Source: Bacillus cytotoxicus (GTDB taxonomy: Bacteria > Bacillota > Bacilli > Bacillales > Bacillaceae_G). Taken from it: a DNA stretch of 64,000 nucleotides. The stretch's first letter is position 1. Every line of letters begins with the position of its first letter. Below are positions 1-8,193 of this stretch, one piece after another. The notes beneath the pieces were generated by a model. It was given only the letters and a program-made list of their open reading frames with translations. It was not told where the DNA came from and searched no databases. Where the stretch lies: the NCBI RefSeq assembly GCF_023715645.1, contig NZ_JAMBOP010000009.1, positions 1 to 64,000 of the forward strand, in the 5' to 3' direction. The position numbers were made by a program, and so were the translations under genes.

Positions 1-1
1 T

Positions 2-118
2 GTTTCACAAGAACAATTAAATCAAGCACTACTTCTTATAAATCAAAGACCAAGAAAATGTTTAGGTTGGAAAACTGCCCACGAAGCGTTTCAGGAGGAA
101 CTGTCGCACTTAGATTGA
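2..118 (+). mobile_element. 3' end of an IS30-family transposase (cut by window edge)
   Basis: The first 117 bases are open in one frame and end at TGA. They encode 38 residues with the run NQRPRKCLGWKTAHEAF, typical of the C-terminus of IS30-family DDE transposases. Only this tail is inside the window, so whether the element is intact cannot be judged. No inverted repeat was identified after the stop, where the yutF terminator begins about 14 bases later. Confidence 0.8.
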
Positions 119-131
119 CAAATCGTCTTAT

Positions 132-163
132 AAAAAAATAGGCAATCCTATACGATTGCCTAT
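132..163 (-). terminator. Terminator of yutF
   Basis: ATAGGCAATC and GATTGCCTAT form a 10-bp stem with a 6-nt loop. On the minus strand it is followed by a run of T, just after the yutF stop. Confidence 0.85.
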
Positions 164-169
164 CTCTTC

Positions 170-934
170 TTACATCTTCTCAATCCACTCCGTCAAGCTG
201 TGGATAACATGCGTTGGCTGCACGTCATATTCAGTTAATTTTTCCACAGATGTGACTCCTGTGTGGACAAGTAGTGTATCCATGCCCGCATTCATGCCGG
301 CTAAAATGTCCGTGTCGTAGTTATCCCCAACCATTAAAGTCTCTTCTTTCGTTGTTCCGAGTACTTTTAATGCTTGTTCCATAATGATGGATTCTGGTTT
401 CCCAATGAAAATTGGATTTACTGTTGTGGATACTGCTACAACGGATGTTAAGGAACCGTTCCCTGGTAATAAACCTCGTTCTGTTGGAATGGCAATATCA
501 CCGTTTGTTGAAATGAATGTTGCCCCGTTTCGAACAGCTAAGCATGCTTTTGCTAGTTTTTCATAGGTAACTTCTCGATCTAACCCTACAACGACAAAAT
601 CCGGATTACTATCCACAAGTGTGAATCCTTTTTCCACAAGTGCATCATGTAAACCTTCTTCTCCAATCATATATATAGAAGCATTTTGTTTTTTTTCATA
701 TATAAAGTTCGCTGTGGCCATGCTTGTTGTAAATACTTGCTGCGGGGCAGCTGGAATATCAAACTGCACGAGCTTGTCTGCAACTTGTTCTGGTTTACGC
801 GTTGAGTTGTTCGTCACAAATAAATAAGGTAAGTTACGCTCTTGCAGCGCCTTTATAAAATCACTAGCTTCTTCAATCTGTTCTTCGCCTCGGTACATTG
901 TTCCGTCTAAATCAATTAAATAGCCTTTATACAC
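170..934 (-). CDS. yutF: HAD-superfamily sugar phosphatase YutF
   Basis: 254-residue NagD/AraL-type HAD phosphatase. The nucleophile motif DLDGT is at residues 8-12, FVTNNS gives motif II, and GDNYDTD at about 203-209 gives the Mg-binding motif; the C2 cap lies between. Such enzymes hydrolyse small phosphorylated metabolites in the cytosol; the exact substrate is not readable here. The GTG start is chosen because AAGGAG lies 8 nt upstream; the in-frame ATG 24 bases earlier has no ribosome site. The protein closely resembles B. subtilis YutF, and the neighbours yutE, yutD and yutC match that locus. Confidence 0.88.
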   Translation of the reverse strand: MYKGYLIDLDGTMYRGEEQIEEASDFIKALQERNLPYLFVTNNSTRKPEQVADKLVQFDIPAAPQQVFTTSMATANFIYEKKQNASIYMIGEEGLHDALVEKGFTLVDSNPDFVVVGLDREVTYEKLAKACLAVRNGATFISTNGDIAIPTERGLLPGNGSLTSVVAVSTTVNPIFIGKPESIIMEQALKVLGTTKEETLMVGDNYDTDILAGMNAGMDTLLVHTGVTSVEKLTEYDVQPTHVIHSLTEWIEKM

Positions 935-991
935 TGGTGTCACTCCTTCTTGATACATACTCTCTTCTTATCGTATCCTCTTTTCCAAAAG

Positions 992-1016
992 AAAAAAACG
1001 CTTTTTCAAAAAGCGT
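992..1016 (-). terminator. Terminator of the SufR-like regulator gene
   Basis: ACGCTTTTT and AAAAAGCGT form a 9-bp stem with a 1-nt centre, followed on the minus strand by seven T, about 10 bases after the regulator stop. Confidence 0.85.
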
Positions 1017-1026
1017 CTCATAATGT

Positions 1027-1662
1027 TCATTTTTTTTCTTTAATTCGGTATGAACAGAAACAGTCTCCACCGCACATACTTGATAATACTTTCACATCAG
1101 CATTTGGCAATAGCTTATTATACATACTTTTCTCGTCATGACAAATTTGCGGAAACTTTTCAGCTACTTCCATTAACGGACAATTTTGCTTTTGTAGTAT
1201 GAAAGAATGCTCATCTTCTTGTTCTACGCGCACCATATACCCATTTTTTTCTTGCATCATTGCAATTTCTTTTAAGCGCTCTAATGTTGTTTCCTGGCGA
1301 TTTACACGTCTCGCTAATTGTTCTTCCATACGGTCTGTTCGCGCCCGCAAAAGCTTATTTACAAGTTCTTCATCACCGATATGCTGTAAATCTTCTAGCA
1401 TTTCGACTGCAAACTGCTTATATTGTTTCGGAAACAAGTCCTCTCCTTTTTCACTTAAGCAGTAAACATACATCGGTCGTCCAACATGCTGCCGTACCAT
1501 TTTCGTTTCAATGTGCTCATCCTTTTCAAGCTTACTTAAATGACGACGTACGGCCATCTCTGTAATTTGCAACGCTTCTGCTAATAACGCAACCGTTTGT
1601 TCTCCTCGTACTTTCAAAAGTTGAATAAGTTCTTCCCTTGTGGAACGTGCTGCTTCCCCCAT
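1027..1662 (-). CDS. SufR-like HTH regulator with C-terminal cysteine cluster
   Basis: 211 residues. The N-terminal 70 residues form a winged helix of the DeoR/ArsR kind (LLAEALQITEMAVRRHLSKLE). The C-terminal part has Cys161, Cys174, Cys197, Cys201 and Cys203. Cys161/Cys174/Cys201-203 match the spacing I recall for the three Fe-S ligands of cyanobacterial SufR (about 164, 177, 205 in a protein of similar length). It is inferred to sense Fe-S clusters or redox state. The ATG at 1662 is chosen because AGGGGAG lies 6 nt upstream. It is a single gene with its own terminator; the suf operon lies 17 kb away. Confidence 0.7.
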   Translation of the reverse strand: MGEAARSTREELIQLLKVRGEQTVALLAEALQITEMAVRRHLSKLEKDEHIETKMVRQHVGRPMYVYCLSEKGEDLFPKQYKQFAVEMLEDLQHIGDEELVNKLLRARTDRMEEQLARRVNRQETTLERLKEIAMMQEKNGYMVRVEQEDEHSFILQKQNCPLMEVAEKFPQICHDEKSMYNKLLPNADVKVLSSMCGGDCFCSYRIKEKK

Positions 1663-1730
1663 TTTTGACTCCCCTCTAAAAAGCTCTAACGGATAGCAGA
1701 CATCGCAATCCATTAGAGCTAAAACATAAT

Positions 1731-2171
1731 CTATTCTCCCACAAACGCAGATACAGGACCAAGCTCTTGTTCCAAATAACGACGAATATTAATAGGGTAT
1801 TGTTTGATCATATCAATATGCTTTTGCACTGCATAATACACTTCTGCATGGTTCATACTTATATAATCCTGAACAATCACTTTACGAAGACGAATAACCT
1901 CTTTTAAACGTTCTCCCTCTTCATTTGTAATAACTTTTTCATCCATTAAAATATCAATAATATCCTCATAGCTGCCCGGATCGCGCATAATAAATCCATC
2001 AATCATGGCATTGCCTACGTCTAAAATACAATCAATCATAAGATGCGCCATACGCTCTAACGCATACTCCTCAAGCACTTCCTTGTATTCTTGCTTTGTT
2101 TGAAATGCTGCAACAACTTTCTCTAAACACTGTAACATTTGTTCAATTTTTTTACGGTCTACAAAATACAT
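1731..2171 (-). CDS. yutE: DUF86 (HepT-like fold) protein YutE
   Basis: 146-residue all-alpha protein of the DUF86 family. The central motif DVGNAMIDGFIMRDPGSYEDI is characteristic of Bacillus YutE. The HepT toxin Rx4-6H motif is not obvious; the matching place reads RKVIVQDY, and no MNT nucleotidyltransferase partner is adjacent, so a toxin role is not supported. Function unknown. The ATG at 2171 is preferred over the in-frame GTG 9 bases earlier because it gives 8-nt spacing from AGGTAGG. Confidence 0.75.
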   Translation of the reverse strand: MYFVDRKKIEQMLQCLEKVVAAFQTKQEYKEVLEEYALERMAHLMIDCILDVGNAMIDGFIMRDPGSYEDIIDILMDEKVITNEEGERLKEVIRLRKVIVQDYISMNHAEVYYAVQKHIDMIKQYPINIRRYLEQELGPVSAFVGE

Positions 2172-2319
2172 ATATGTCACCTACCTGGAAATTAAAGCAT
2201 TTTCATTCCCAATTGTAACTCTTTATTCAAAAAAAATCGACAATTTTTCGAATTCACCTTTTTCGTGTTCTTTGTTATAGTTATACTTGTATGATTTTCG
2301 GAAGTGGAGGAATGTCACA

Positions 2320-3291
2320 ATGGAACGTGAACTCGCATTAGAAATTGTCCGTGTAACAGAAGCAGCAGCCCTTGCATCAGCACAATGGATGGGCCGCGGG
2401 AAGAAAAATGAGGCAGATGACGCTGCAACAACTGCAATGCGTACAATGTTTGACTCTGTTAACATGGCAGGTACTGTTGTGATAGGCGAAGGGGAATTAG
2501 ATGAAGCACCAATGCTTTACATTGGGGAAAAGCTTGGAACAGGAAACGGTCCAGAAGTAGACATCGCCGTTGACCCGTTAGAAGGAACAAATATCGTAGC
2601 GAAAGGTCTTGCAAATGCAATGGCTGTTATCGCTATCGCTGATAAAGGAAACCTTCTGCATGCTCCTGATATGTATATGGAAAAAATCGCGGTTGGCCCA
2701 AATGCAGCTGGTAAAATTAGCTTAGACGATCCAATCGAAAAAACAATTGACATTGTAGCAGAAGCAAACAATAAAAAAATTCGTGACTTAACAGTGATCA
2801 TCCAAGAGCGTCAACGCCATCAAGAAATTATTGACCGTGTTCGCGCAAAAGGTGCACGCGTCAAATTATTTGGTGATGGTGATGTTGGTGCATCGATCGC
2901 AACAGCTCTTCCAGACACAGGAATCGACTTATTTATCGGTACTGGCGGTGCTCCAGAAGGCGTTATCTCTGCGGCTGCACTAAAATGCCTTGGCGGAGAG
3001 ATGCAAGCTCGTCTCGTTCCAATGAATAAAGAAGAAGAAGAACGCTGCCTAGCAATGGGCTTAGAAAACCCACGTCAACTACTAATGCTAGATGATTTAG
3101 TATCCGGTGATGATGCCATCTTCTCAGCAACAGGTGTATCTGCTGGCGAGTTATTAGACGGTGTGAAATTCCTTGGCGGCGATTTAGCAGAAACATATTC
3201 AATCGTTATGCGCTATAAAACCAGAACAGTGCGCTTTATTAAAACGCACCACCATTTAGATCATAAACCACACTTAAATTTAGATATTTAA
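2320..3291 (+). CDS. glpX: Class II fructose-1,6-bisphosphatase GlpX
   Basis: 323 residues, the usual length of GlpX. It hydrolyses fructose-1,6-bisphosphate to fructose-6-phosphate in gluconeogenesis. Metal and phosphate motifs are GEGE at residues 56-59 and DPLEGT at 85-90; Asp33 and Asp85 match known catalytic positions of the family. The ATG at 2320 has GGAGG 9 nt upstream; the earlier TTG at 2287 lacks a site. It is followed after 15 bases by a DUF3055 gene and then a terminator, so the two form a short operon. Confidence 0.93.
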   Translation: MERELALEIVRVTEAAALASAQWMGRGKKNEADDAATTAMRTMFDSVNMAGTVVIGEGELDEAPMLYIGEKLGTGNGPEVDIAVDPLEGTNIVAKGLANAMAVIAIADKGNLLHAPDMYMEKIAVGPNAAGKISLDDPIEKTIDIVAEANNKKIRDLTVIIQERQRHQEIIDRVRAKGARVKLFGDGDVGASIATALPDTGIDLFIGTGGAPEGVISAAALKCLGGEMQARLVPMNKEEEERCLAMGLENPRQLLMLDDLVSGDDAIFSATGVSAGELLDGVKFLGGDLAETYSIVMRYKTRTVRFIKTHHHLDHKPHLNLDI

Positions 3292-3306
3292 AAAGGAGTC
3301 ATGTTC

Positions 3307-3573
3307 ATGGAAGAACGTTTTTTTCTTTACGATGACACAGTAGAAACAAAAACGCGTTTCATAAGCTTTATGGGAGAACACGAACGCCACGATTTAGCAC
3401 TTTTGTACTCCGATCGTCATTACGGAAAAACAATCGTCCTTGATATGCAGCGCAATAAATTTGCAATTATCGGTCGTGACGATTTAGAAGAACCTGGCTA
3501 CTTAGAACATGCATTTTCGATTTCAGAAGAAAACGCAGAAGAATTACGCTCATTTTTATTTGAACTGATGTAA
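3307..3573 (+). CDS. DUF3055 (SAV0927-family) protein
   Basis: 88-residue small cytosolic protein beginning MEERFFLYDDTVETKTR, recognised as the DUF3055/SAV0927 family of Firmicutes. No function is known. The second of two nearby ATGs is chosen because it sits 8 nt from AAGGAG, whereas the first would be 2 nt away. It lies immediately after glpX and before a strong terminator, so it is probably cotranscribed with glpX. Confidence 0.75.
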   Translation: MEERFFLYDDTVETKTRFISFMGEHERHDLALLYSDRHYGKTIVLDMQRNKFAIIGRDDLEEPGYLEHAFSISEENAEELRSFLFELM

Positions 3574-3581
3574 TCCAAATT

Positions 3582-3611
3582 ACCAGCTTGTCATAGAGCT
3601 GGTGATTTTTT
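3582..3611 (+). terminator. Terminator of the glpX operon
   Basis: ACCAGCT and AGCTGGT form a stem followed by GA and six T. Confidence 0.85.
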
Positions 3612-3624
3612 CATGTTATTTGTT

Positions 3625-3652
3625 TTGAATTTTCAGTTTAATGTGATATACT
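3625..3652 (+). promoter_or_regulatory. SigA-type promoter of the structured RNA
   Basis: TTGAAT and TATACT are separated by 16 bases, placing a transcription start near 3659. No ORF starts close downstream; the transcript enters the folded region described next. Confidence 0.55.
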
Positions 3653-3658
3653 AACGAC

Positions 3659-3853
3659 AAATCTGTTTGGATAGAAAGGATGTCACGCTACTTATGCCAA
3701 CATTTACTTTGTAATGGATCAGCAACTGGATAGCATTACTCTCAAAAAAGCACAACGCTTTTTCAAGGGGGTAGTCTGCCCAACTCCCATTACAAAGGAA
3801 CGTAGCACATCTGCAGTATGATGGTTACGAAGGTTCCTCATAGGGGAACCTTC
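3659..3853 (+). ncRNA. Unassigned structured RNA with its own promoter and terminator
   Basis: About 195 nt lies between a SigA-like promoter and an intrinsic terminator, without a convincing ORF. Long-range pairing is visible: GATGT (3679-3683) with ACATC (3807-3811) and GCTAC (3687-3691) with GTAGC (3802-3806), enclosing an 11-bp perfect helix CTTTGTAATGG (3707-3717) with CCATTACAAAG (3787-3797). Inside is a hairpin with AAAAAGC/GCTTTTT arms. The nested single-rod shape resembles a stand-alone small RNA or a riboswitch-like leader of the following gene. No consensus of a common riboswitch, T-box, 6S or SRP RNA was recognised. Confidence 0.6.
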
Positions 3854-3862
3854 TTTTATTTT
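3829..3862 (+). terminator. Terminator ending the structured RNA
   Basis: GAAGGTTCC and GGAACCTTC form a 9-bp stem with a short loop, followed by TTTTATTTTT. It lies 91 bases before the next start codon, so it could be a stand-alone end or a conditional terminator. Confidence 0.85.
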
Positions 3863-3943
3863 TCTCTTTTTTTAATATTTCATACCGCAAGACACCCAAA
3901 TAGATGTCTCACGTTCCTTTATCTAAATACGAGGTGAAGGAAA

Positions 3944-4444
3944 ATGCAGAACGTACAACTTTCTTGGAATTTATATAAAACGGAATTAGAAACAACTGTC
4001 GAAAAATATTGTAAAAATTGTGGATACACAACTCTTTTTACAGATACACACATCCGCCGTCATAACGCGAACGGTAAAAACATTTACCGTTTTGCGATTT
4101 ACAAGTGCGACAAAGGACATACGTGGAACAAAAAATTACGCATTTACAAAACCTATTCTGATCATGTCGAAACAGTCGACACGTTTCATGAAGAGGACCA
4201 AGAATCGCTAAACAATCTTTCCATTATGCCCTATCAAACTGAAGGAATAACTGAACTAACCATTCTATTACAGTCCGTGCACGGAGTATTTCGCATCGAC
4301 AAAGCACTTGCCACCTACATTTCAGAATGGAGCCGTACAGTCATTACAGAAAAAATTAAAGAAGGCGCTATTCAACTAAACGGTCAACAAATTAAACCAA
4401 ACGCCAAACTTGCAGCTGGTGACTGCATTTCTATATACGTGTAA
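3944..4444 (+). CDS. Zinc-ribbon plus S4-domain putative RNA-binding protein
   Basis: 166 residues. The N-terminal half holds a possible zinc site, CKNCGY then CDKGH (Cx2C and Cx3H). The C-terminal 55 residues fit an S4 RNA-binding fold: FRIDKALATYI, then IKEGAIQLNGQQI and AAGDCISIYV. S4 domains bind structured RNA, often rRNA, so a ribosome or RNA role is inferred; no enzyme domain is visible. GAGGTGAAGG lies 3-5 nt before the ATG. The gene follows the structured RNA, and a strong bidirectional terminator follows. Confidence 0.65.
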   Translation: MQNVQLSWNLYKTELETTVEKYCKNCGYTTLFTDTHIRRHNANGKNIYRFAIYKCDKGHTWNKKLRIYKTYSDHVETVDTFHEEDQESLNNLSIMPYQTEGITELTILLQSVHGVFRIDKALATYISEWSRTVITEKIKEGAIQLNGQQIKPNAKLAAGDCISIYV

Positions 4445-4450
4445 TTTCCA

Positions 4451-4492
4451 AAAGAGAAGGAGCTGACTTATAAAAGTCAGCTCCTTCTCTTT
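4451..4492. terminator. Bidirectional terminator between the S4 gene and yutD
   Basis: A 19-bp perfect stem (AAAGAGAAGGAGCTGACTT and its complement) with a 4-nt loop and A/T runs on both sides serves both converging genes. Confidence 0.9.
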
Positions 4493-4793
4493 ATTTCTTC
4501 ACTTTTCTCAGTACAAAATACGAACATCCAAAATTACAGTACTCATATAAATACTCTGATAACGTACTAATTTTTGTGTCATACGTTGAGCGCTGGTTAC
4601 TATCATCAAAAAAGCCGCGTAAACGAAGCTGATCATAACCCCAATCGCCCACAATATAATCATATTTATTTAAAATTTCTGCATAACGAGCTTTAAATGC
4701 TTCTTCATTAAATCCATTTCGGTTCGCTTCTATTACTTCATACTGGATATTATTCACATAAACTGTAGTGCGAATCTCCTGCTTCTGCTCCAT
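4491..4793 (-). CDS. yutD: YutD family protein
   Basis: 100-residue small cytosolic protein. The segments NKYDYIVGDWGYDQLRL and EYCNFGCSYFV are hallmarks of the YutD family conserved in bacilli. Function unknown. The start has GGAAAGGGA 7 nt upstream. Divergent from yutC, with a decayed bcr1-like element between them; yutD, yutC and lipA are neighbours in B. subtilis too, which supports the call. Confidence 0.85.
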   Translation of the reverse strand: MEQKQEIRTTVYVNNIQYEVIEANRNGFNEEAFKARYAEILNKYDYIVGDWGYDQLRLRGFFDDSNQRSTYDTKISTLSEYLYEYCNFGCSYFVLRKVKK

Positions 4794-4891
4794 TTTCCAA
4801 TCCCTTTCCTCTTCTTTCTTCTATTTATCGTATCATAAAGCCACAAAACCAACAATTTCAAATACAAAAAACCTTATCAGTGGGAAATGCT

Positions 4892-5016
4892 ATTAGTGAA
4901 ACTTCCTTTTGGAATGCTCTTCTCCAAAAGGTTAGTTGAACTTATCGGGCTCTTACGGGCAGTTAACCACTTTCTCGCTTTCTCTAACTATTACTGCCCG
5001 TTAGAGCGGGGCAGAG
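4892..5016 (-). repeat. Decayed bcr1-like repeat
   Basis: The order GTGAAACTTCC ... GGTTAGTTGAAC ... TCGGGCTCTTACGGGCAG ... ACTGCCCGTTAGAGCGGG matches the elements at 8740 and 50488, but several positions differ and the flanking TTTAT duplication is lost. It fills most of the yutD-yutC intergenic space, ending about 30 bases before yutC. Confidence 0.65.
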
Positions 5017-5047
5017 TGAAACTTTTATCAAGAAGGAGAAAATCATC

Positions 5048-5620
5048 ATGAAAAAACAACTGCTCTTATCCCTTCTCACTCTTTCCATCTTTGCTGGATG
5101 TCAAACGAAGAAAGCAGAAATGAAACATGAAGAAGGAAGCCGTGTACTCGTGTCAGAACATAAGGACCTATACGGGAAGGAAGTCCCAAACCGAATGCTA
5201 ACAAGGGTTGGATATTCTCACAAACAAAAGGATGAAGTGCAAAGTGGCCAAGTTGGTACTATTAACAAAGAACGATTAGCAGAAATGATTACAGATTTAA
5301 TTGTGAAGCTCCCAGATGTGATGAACGCCGCAACACTTGTAACAGATGACGAAGTGTTTGTTGTTTACCGAGCAAACACAACAGACCCAGCTTTAGTTGC
5401 TGATCAAGTCCAAAAAACAGCACTGTCTATCGTTCCCCGCTACTACAAAGCATATGTATCAACAGAACAAAAATTAATATCACAAATTCAAGGACTCAAA
5501 TCGGGTACATTAAACGATAAGGAATATACCCAAACACTTGACATGCTTAAACATGAGATGAGCAAAAAGCCGCACTTAAACAATACACAAACGGATACAA
5601 TGCCTAATACACTGAAGTAA
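5048..5620 (+). CDS. yutC: YhcN/YlaJ-type sporulation lipoprotein YutC
   Basis: 190 residues with an N-terminal lipoprotein signal ending in the lipobox FAGC (Cys at about residue 18). The rest fits the YhcN/YlaJ lipoprotein family found in spores, with INKERLAEMITDLIVKLPDV typical of its core. It is expected to be anchored to the forespore or spore membrane. AAGAAGGAG lies 8 nt before the ATG. Its place next to yutD and upstream of lipA matches B. subtilis yutC. Confidence 0.8.
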   Translation: MKKQLLLSLLTLSIFAGCQTKKAEMKHEEGSRVLVSEHKDLYGKEVPNRMLTRVGYSHKQKDEVQSGQVGTINKERLAEMITDLIVKLPDVMNAATLVTDDEVFVVYRANTTDPALVADQVQKTALSIVPRYYKAYVSTEQKLISQIQGLKSGTLNDKEYTQTLDMLKHEMSKKPHLNNTQTDTMPNTLK

Positions 5621-5705
5621 AGTATTGCCGAATCAAATGACCTGGGAAGATAATCTCAGGTTATTTCCTAAACATTTCACCGTTTTTCATGCATAATATA
5701 GAGTA

Positions 5706-5905
5706 TATATATTATATGAATCCATTTTGATTTTCCGACATATAGATTGCTGCTATGCAGAAAAAAAGGAGCTTCCACTCGATTTCTGATTTTGTTTAAA
5801 CTTCGCATGTGGCAGTAAAAGGTCCTGACCGCTTCTATGCATGGCCAGATGCTCTCGCCCACCTAAAAAAAGATGGTTTTATGTCAGTTTTTTAATTTGG
5901 ATCCA
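5706..5905 (+). repeat. REP-A interspersed repeat, copy 1
   Basis: Contains the REP-A core CGCATGTGGCAG, then CTGACCGCTTCTATGCATGG and CTCTCGCCCACCT, preceded by an AT-rich arm with CATATAGATTGCTGCTATGC. Similar copies recur at about 18 other places. Small ORFs predicted here are shadows of the repeat. Confidence 0.8.
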
Positions 5906-5925
5906 TATGGAAAGTGGTGAAATTT

Positions 5926-6702
5926 ATGGTTTCAAATTCAGCAATTGGAAGTATCATTGCCCAAATTGCGATTTCGGTTCTTATTCCGATTATTGCTCTC
6001 ATTTATTTTCGGAAAAAGTATAGAATCTCTTTCAAAGTTGTCGGTGTCGGAGTTGTATTTTTTATTGGATTCTCACAAATTTTAGAAAAAACGTTACATA
6101 TGTTTATATTGGGAAATCCAGCGACAGCTTCATTGTTAAAAAATTCGTTTCTCTATGCCCTATATGGCGGATTAACAGCTAGTATTTTTGAAGAACTTGG
6201 ACGATTTATCGCCTTTTACTTTCTACTTAAAAAGTTTCAGGAATATAAAGACGGCCTCGCTTATGGAATTGGTCACGGAGGAATTGAATCCCTATTAATC
6301 GGAGCAACTGCTAGCGCACAAACCCTTATATTTGCTTTTGCGATTAATAACGGCACATTCGCCCAAATGATTGAGAAAGTACCACAGCTCAGCGTTGTCC
6401 AAGACGCATTAGTACATAATCCGCCTTACCTCTATTTATTTGGCGGCGTCGAGCGACTCGTTGCTTTTATTATGCAAATCGCTCTTACAATGCTTGTCTT
6501 ATACGGTGTAAAGTATAAAAAGTACATGTTTATAGGATTAGCAGTATTCCTTCATGCGTTTACTGACTTTTTCGCAGCACTTTACCAACGCGGGCAAATC
6601 AATTTGTTCGTAATCGAGGGACTTATGATACTGTTTGGTATCGGTGCTTACATGATTATTCGTAACATCAAAACAAAATTCACATTAGAACATACAAGCT
6701 AA
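5926..6702 (+). CDS. YhfC-family putative intramembrane protease
   Basis: 258 residues with about seven hydrophobic segments. Motifs typical of the YhfC/CPBP-like membrane protease group are visible: EELGR, GIGHGGIES and a C-terminal HAFTDF. The conserved Glu and His residues in the membrane suggest a metal-dependent intramembrane protease, but the substrate is unknown. The ATG at 5926 is used because AAAGTGGTGA lies 4-5 nt upstream; a GTG 12 bases earlier is the alternative. It stands alone with its own terminator. Confidence 0.7.
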   Translation: MVSNSAIGSIIAQIAISVLIPIIALIYFRKKYRISFKVVGVGVVFFIGFSQILEKTLHMFILGNPATASLLKNSFLYALYGGLTASIFEELGRFIAFYFLLKKFQEYKDGLAYGIGHGGIESLLIGATASAQTLIFAFAINNGTFAQMIEKVPQLSVVQDALVHNPPYLYLFGGVERLVAFIMQIALTMLVLYGVKYKKYMFIGLAVFLHAFTDFFAALYQRGQINLFVIEGLMILFGIGAYMIIRNIKTKFTLEHTS

Positions 6703-6725
6703 GCCGAGCCGGCTTAGCTTTTTTA
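6696..6725 (+). terminator. Terminator of the YhfC-like gene
   Basis: AAGCTAAGCCG and CGGCTTAGCTT form an 11-bp stem with a 3-nt loop and a T run; the stem contains the stop codon. Confidence 0.9.
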
Positions 6726-6853
6726 TAGTCCCTAAACTTCCTAATAATTAGAAAAAATAGAAGGTTTTTCACTTTATTTGTCGAAGTATGTACAAGTTCG
6801 CCTATATAACAGGGTACATGGGTACCATCTGCCAGAAAAGAGAGGGATACAAT

Positions 6854-7420
6854 ATGAAAAAGTTAATTGTTGTCCGCCATTGCTCAGCAACTGGACAAGA
6901 ACATGATGCCACCCTTACAGCAATAGGTGAGCAACAAGCAAACGACCTTGCCAGTTTTCTCATCGATGAACAGATTCCTATTGAAAACATTATCTCTAGC
7001 CCTTTTATTCGCACCATCCAATCCATTACACCTTACGCGTCACATATAGGACTCCCTATTCAAGAGGACGAGCGGTTAACTGAGCGTGTACTAAGCGGCG
7101 TCCCAATGAGTAATTGGCTACAAATGTTAGAACAAACTTTTATAGACATAGATGTCGCTTTTCCTGGCGGAGAATCTACGCGCCAAGCGACTGAGAGAGT
7201 TCACTCACTTATCCACAGCATATTACAAGATGATATACAAAAAGTAACACTACTCGTTACACACGGGAACTTATTCACACTTATTTTAAGAATGTTTGAT
7301 GAAAGCATCGGGTTTTCCACATGGAAAAGCTTAAGCAATCCAGACGTATACGAAATTACGATCGAACAGGATGCAGCAACGATCCACAGATTGTGGGGGA
7401 TACATTGTGAAACAAATTAA
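6854..7420 (+). CDS. Histidine phosphatase family protein
   Basis: 188 residues of the phosphoglycerate mutase-like fold. The catalytic motif at the start reads LIVVRHCSATG (RH with His at about residue 9); VTHGN near residue 137 supplies the second histidine. It likely dephosphorylates a small metabolite or phosphoprotein; the substrate cannot be inferred. The upstream 22 codons of the open frame lack a site, while GAGAGGGA lies before the ATG at 6854. It overlaps the following GNAT gene by 14 bases. Confidence 0.82.
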   Translation: MKKLIVVRHCSATGQEHDATLTAIGEQQANDLASFLIDEQIPIENIISSPFIRTIQSITPYASHIGLPIQEDERLTERVLSGVPMSNWLQMLEQTFIDIDVAFPGGESTRQATERVHSLIHSILQDDIQKVTLLVTHGNLFTLILRMFDESIGFSTWKSLSNPDVYEITIEQDAATIHRLWGIHCETN

Positions 7421-8171
7421 CGTAACTACCGAAAATTTAGAATCAGAACATATTTGCTGTGCTATATCTGACAAGAGAATGGCACGCGGAGTCCAGCAAA
7501 AGAAATCATGGTTACAGAAGCGAATGGAAGAAGGACTTGTCTTCAAAAAGCTAGATGTAAACGGAAAAGTATTTATTGAGTACCTTCCAGCTGAATACGC
7601 ATGGGTACCCATTATAGCTCCAGGATATTTGTGTATAAACTGCTTTTGGGTGTCTGGACGTTTTAAAGGACAAGGGCACGGCGCGGCATTGTTAGACGAA
7701 TGTATACAAGATGCAAAAAACAGCGGTAAACACGGTGTTGTCGTGATTTCAAGCAAAAAGAAGCGTCCGTATTTATCTGATGGAGGCTATTTAAAGAAAA
7801 AAGGATTCGAAGTTTGCGATACAGCACCACCTTATTTTGAATTGCTTGTGTATAAGTTTGATGCCGGGGCACCTATTCCGCAATTTCATACGAGCGCAAA
7901 AGAAATGCATGTTGAAACGCAAGATGGATTGGTTGTTTATTATACAGATCAATGCCCGTTTACCGATTATTATGTCCAACAAGAACTGAAAGAAATTGAA
8001 CAAGAATACAATATTGCTGTTCAGCGTAATAAGATTTCAAACCGGGAGGCTGCTCAAACTGCGCCGTGTGCCTTCACAACATATAGCGCTTTTTATAATG
8101 GGCAATTTCTTACCCATGAAATTATAAACAAAAAGAAATTCGAAAAATTGTGGGAAACATTCCAAAAGTGA
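7407..8171 (+). CDS. GNAT acetyltransferase with YoaP-type C-terminal domain
   Basis: 254 residues. The N-terminal half is a GNAT fold; the acetyl-CoA loop reads RFKGQGHGAALL. The C-terminal part (from about residue 150) resembles the YoaP extension, with DGLVVYYTDQCPFTDYYV. Substrate unknown. The GTG start at 7407 lies 6 nt from GGGGGA and overlaps the previous gene, so the two are translationally linked; an ATG 36 bases upstream lies inside that gene and has no site. Confidence 0.78.
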   Translation: MKQINVTTENLESEHICCAISDKRMARGVQQKKSWLQKRMEEGLVFKKLDVNGKVFIEYLPAEYAWVPIIAPGYLCINCFWVSGRFKGQGHGAALLDECIQDAKNSGKHGVVVISSKKKRPYLSDGGYLKKKGFEVCDTAPPYFELLVYKFDAGAPIPQFHTSAKEMHVETQDGLVVYYTDQCPFTDYYVQQELKEIEQEYNIAVQRNKISNREAAQTAPCAFTTYSAFYNGQFLTHEIINKKKFEKLWETFQK

Positions 8172-8193
8172 AACGAAAGGAGTTTGCATTCCG

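Noticed and set aside
1731-2171. HepT toxin of a HepT/MNT module
   Set aside because: No clear Rx4-6H motif and no MNT antitoxin next to it; the protein fits the YutE family.
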